A stretch of 7,878 bases of DNA from Hyphomicrobiales bacterium. Its GTDB lineage: Bacteria; Pseudomonadota; Alphaproteobacteria; Rhizobiales; Afifellaceae. The notes below the pieces were generated by a model. That model was not told the DNA's origin and did no database searches. It saw nothing but the letters and a program-made list of their open reading frames with translations. Shown piece by piece: positions 6,281 through 7,878 of this stretch. Location of the stretch: assembly GCA_013812985.1 (NCBI GenBank), contig JACCSN010000174.1, positions 1 through 7,878 on the forward strand. Reading direction: 5' to 3'. How positions within the stretch are numbered: the stretch's first letter is position 1; every line of letters begins with the position of its first letter. Both the position numbers and the translations under genes were made by a program.

Positions 6281-6295
6281 GGTTTGGGCTAAACC
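6281..6295. repeat. Short inverted repeat spanning the flavoprotein stop codon
   Basis: GGTTT and AAACC are a perfect 5-base inverted repeat around GGGCT, and the TAG stop of the flavoprotein gene (6289-6291) lies within it. A small hairpin could form in the mRNA, but no T-run follows on the - strand, so it is not a convincing terminator. Confidence 0.25.
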
Positions 6296-7644
6296 ATCGA
6301 GCCGATATCTGAGGCGTAGCTCGGATAGGCAAAGATGGTGCCCTTGATCTGGTTGACAGTCAGGCCCGCCCCCATCGCCATTGCGAACAGGTTGATCTGT
6401 TCCTCGGCGCCGGGACCAATCAGATGCGCCCCAAGGATCACGCCCGTCCCCCGCTCTACAAGAACCTTGTAGGCGGTCCTGATCGCTCCAACCCGCATCG
6501 ACGAATACCAGCCGCCGGTTTTCTCGAATTTCACATCGAATTTCAGGCCCTTCTCGCGCGCAGCCGCTTCGGAAAGCCCGACGGTGGCCACCGGCGGCAG
6601 TGTGAAAACGACACTCGGGATCGGCGGGTATTTCACCGGGCGCTCATCCTTGCCGGCCAGCAGGTTCTTGCCCGCAATCCGTCCCTCGTAGGCCGAGACA
6701 GGCGTCAGGTTTGGGCCGCTGTCGGCGCAGTCGCCAGCGGCGAAGATGTTTGGGTTTGAGGTGCGCATGTAAGGGCTGACCTTGATGCCGCGCCGACCGC
6801 TCTCCGCGCCCGCGGCAGCAAGGTTCAGGTGGTCGATGTTCGGCACCCGACCGCTCCCGTGAACGACAAGATCGCACGTTACGGTCTTCACACCAAAAGG
6901 CGTTTCATAGGCCACGGCAAATTCCTTGCCGGTTTTCTCGATCTTCAAAACCTTGGCCTCGGTTTGCAGATTAATCCCTATCTCGATCGTGGCTTCGACC
7001 AGCATGTCAACCAAATCAGGATCGAAGTTGCCCAGTGGGCGCTTGAGCATTTCCAGGACCGTGACTTCGCTGGCGCCCGCCCGCTTGGAAATATGCGCAA
7101 ATTCCATGGCGATGAAGCCGCCGCCGACAAATACTATCCTCTTGGGTTTTTCGGGCAGCTCTAGAAAGTCGGTGCTGGTGATCAGCAGGTCTTCGCCGGG
7201 GATGTTCAGCGTCATCGGCCGCGCGCCGGTGGCAATGTGGAAGTGCTTCGCTCGCAGCGTTGTTCCGTTGACTTCAACCGTATCTGGGCTGGTAAAGTGC
7301 ACGTCGCCGTGCAGCGTGGAAATGCCTGCCTTCTTCAGCCCGGCTTCGATCCTCGAAGGCATGGCACCGGTGAAGGTCTGCTTGAACGCGATCATGTCGG
7401 GCCAGTTGATCGACGTTTGGGCTTCGAGCCCTTTGCCCTTCAGATTCTGCGCCCAATCCACGCCTTCAGTGACGGCAATGAGCATTTTTTTGGGGTCGCA
7501 ACCGCGCAAAGCGCAGGTGCCACCGTAGGGCATGCTATCAACGCTGGCGACTTTCCAGCCTGCTGCCGCTGCCATACGGGCAACGCTGTTGCCAGCGGTT
7601 CCTGCTCCGATCACGATCAGATCATAATCTTGCGCGTCGGTCAT
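6289..7644 (-). CDS. FAD-dependent pyridine nucleotide-disulfide oxidoreductase (glutathione/mercuric reductase-like)
   Basis: The 451-residue cytosolic flavoprotein belongs to class I disulfide oxidoreductases. The FAD-binding GAGTAG is at 13-18. The redox-active disulfide is Cys44-Cys49 in GGTCALRGCDPKK, the spacing of glutathione and dihydrolipoyl reductases. ATGARP is at 138-143, the second dinucleotide-binding motif VGGGFIAMEFA at 173-183, and the FAD site NIFAAGDCAD at 299-308. Glu198 at the end of the strand following GGGFIAME (VTVLE) suggests NADH rather than NADPH. The C-terminal dimer-interface motif of glutathione reductase (His-Pro-Thr with Glu) is replaced by AYPSYASD, so the proton-relay His is Tyr440. 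The substrate therefore cannot be read from sequence; glutathione, lipoamide, metal ions and coenzyme A disulfide all remain open. The ATG has AGGAG six bases before it. It lies upstream of the dehalogenase on the same strand. Confidence 0.9.
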   Translation of the reverse strand: MTDAQDYDLIVIGAGTAGNSVARMAAAAGWKVASVDSMPYGGTCALRGCDPKKMLIAVTEGVDWAQNLKGKGLEAQTSINWPDMIAFKQTFTGAMPSRIEAGLKKAGISTLHGDVHFTSPDTVEVNGTTLRAKHFHIATGARPMTLNIPGEDLLITSTDFLELPEKPKRIVFVGGGFIAMEFAHISKRAGASEVTVLEMLKRPLGNFDPDLVDMLVEATIEIGINLQTEAKVLKIEKTGKEFAVAYETPFGVKTVTCDLVVHGSGRVPNIDHLNLAAAGAESGRRGIKVSPYMRTSNPNIFAAGDCADSGPNLTPVSAYEGRIAGKNLLAGKDERPVKYPPIPSVVFTLPPVATVGLSEAAAREKGLKFDVKFEKTGGWYSSMRVGAIRTAYKVLVERGTGVILGAHLIGPGAEEQINLFAMAMGAGLTVNQIKGTIFAYPSYASDIGSMV

Positions 7645-7671
7645 GGAATTCTCCTGTCGCGTGAGTTTTGT

Positions 7672-7688
7672 TCGGCTCTCTCAGCCGA
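7672..7688. promoter_or_regulatory. Inverted repeat in the flavoprotein leader
   Basis: TCGGCT and AGCCGA are a perfect 6-base inverted repeat around CTCTC. It starts 28 bases upstream of the flavoprotein ATG and includes the TGA (7683-7681) of the frame before it. It could be an operator, a leader hairpin, or a weak terminator of the upstream frame. On the - strand it is followed by ACAAAAC and not a T-run, which argues against an intrinsic terminator. Confidence 0.3.
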
Positions 7689-7878
7689 CATTTTCAAGGT
7701 GGATAGCTGACCAAATCACAACCGCGTAGCTCAAGAGACGCGGTCTGCAACCCAGGTCGCCGGTTCTGATTTCGCCCCGTTCGCGCAAGAGGGCGAGCGA
7801 CCAGGCTTCGTGCCGGTCCGGAGCGGTCTCGATCGCGACGACGCGCGCCATGGGCTCGATGCCGGATGGCATGTCGCC
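7681..7878 (-). CDS. C-terminal part of an unrecognised protein (partial, uncertain)
   Basis: The frame is open from the right edge to a TGA at 7683-7681. In-frame ATGs at 7872 and 7851 could start it, but the upstream sequence is not visible or lacks a ribosome binding site, so the start may lie outside the window. The first half (containing RVVAIETAPDRHEAWSLALL) has G/C-ending codons like real genes here; the second half (RPRLLSYAVVIWSAIHLENVG) less so. No family is recognised. If genuine, it ends 36 bases before the flavoprotein gene and may share its transcript. Confidence 0.3.
   Translation of the reverse strand, partial: GDMPSGIEPMARVVAIETAPDRHEAWSLALLRERGEIRTGDLGCRPRLLSYAVVIWSAIHLENVG
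7721..7744. repeat. Perfect 7-base inverted repeat
   Basis: ACCGCGT and ACGCGGT are separated by ten bases (7728-7737). The repeat lies inside the uncertain partial frame and about 77-100 bases upstream of the flavoprotein ATG. It could be a hairpin or an operator for that gene, and nothing in the sequence decides between them. Confidence 0.25.

Noticed and set aside
6926..7528. + strand frame of 200 codons inside the flavoprotein gene
   Set aside because: It has no family features and mirrors the codon structure of the clear - strand flavoprotein.
7725..7790. tRNA-like stretch on the + strand (GTAGCTCA, later GGTCTGCAACC and CGCCGGTTC)
   Set aside because: The pieces resemble D-arm, anticodon and T-arm sequences. 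However, the T-stem does not pair (GCCGG against TTCGC), the anticodon stem is mismatched, and no acceptor stem closes it. It is not called as a tRNA.
1..7878. CRISPR arrays, insertion sequences, attachment sites or rRNA
   Set aside because: No regularly spaced direct repeats, transposase motifs, terminal inverted repeats or structural RNA sequences were seen on either strand.

Overview
The window is GC-rich with strong G/C preference at third codon positions. Its gene families (phasin, DUF3734-type patatin, acetoacetate decarboxylase, 3-hydroxybutyrate dehydrogenase, HicB-like antitoxin) fit an alphaproteobacterium, most likely of the Hyphomicrobiales (rhizobial/methylotroph-like). That placement is inference from gene content; there is no rRNA or other phylogenetic marker here.

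Layout. Positions 1-159 hold the 3' end of an unrecognised Gly/Tyr/Pro-rich reading frame (+). Positions 204-646 (-) hold a hicB-like antitoxin gene broken by a frameshift, with no hicA beside it and a perfect inverted repeat just upstream of its start. From 782 to 5438 six genes run on the + strand: a phasin-like protein, a patatin-family hydrolase, two tandem acetoacetate decarboxylase (ADC) paralogs, a 3-hydroxybutyrate dehydrogenase and a DUF427 protein. The four genes from the patatin to the dehydrogenase are separated by only 14 to 24 bases, so they are almost certainly one transcription unit. The phasin lies about 200 bases upstream and the DUF427 gene about 100 bases downstream, so these two may or may not belong to it. 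From 5465 to the end everything is on the - strand: an L-2-haloacid dehalogenase, an FAD-dependent disulfide oxidoreductase, and the end of an unrecognised frame running off the right edge.

How the genes may work together. The + strand cluster reads as a route from polyhydroxybutyrate (PHB) to acetone. The phasin would coat the granule and the patatin hydrolase may release 3-hydroxybutyrate. The dehydrogenase would oxidise this to acetoacetate with NADH formation, and the intact ADC would decarboxylate acetoacetate to acetone and CO2. The last two steps rest on well-conserved active sites. The role of the patatin protein is inference from context.

The most notable observation is that the first ADC paralog lacks the Schiff-base lysine (Gln in its place) and the active-site glutamate (Gly in its place). 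Its fold residues and reading frame are otherwise intact, and a fully competent copy follows directly. It looks like a maintained pseudoenzyme or an enzyme with a changed reaction, possibly a partner subunit of the active copy.
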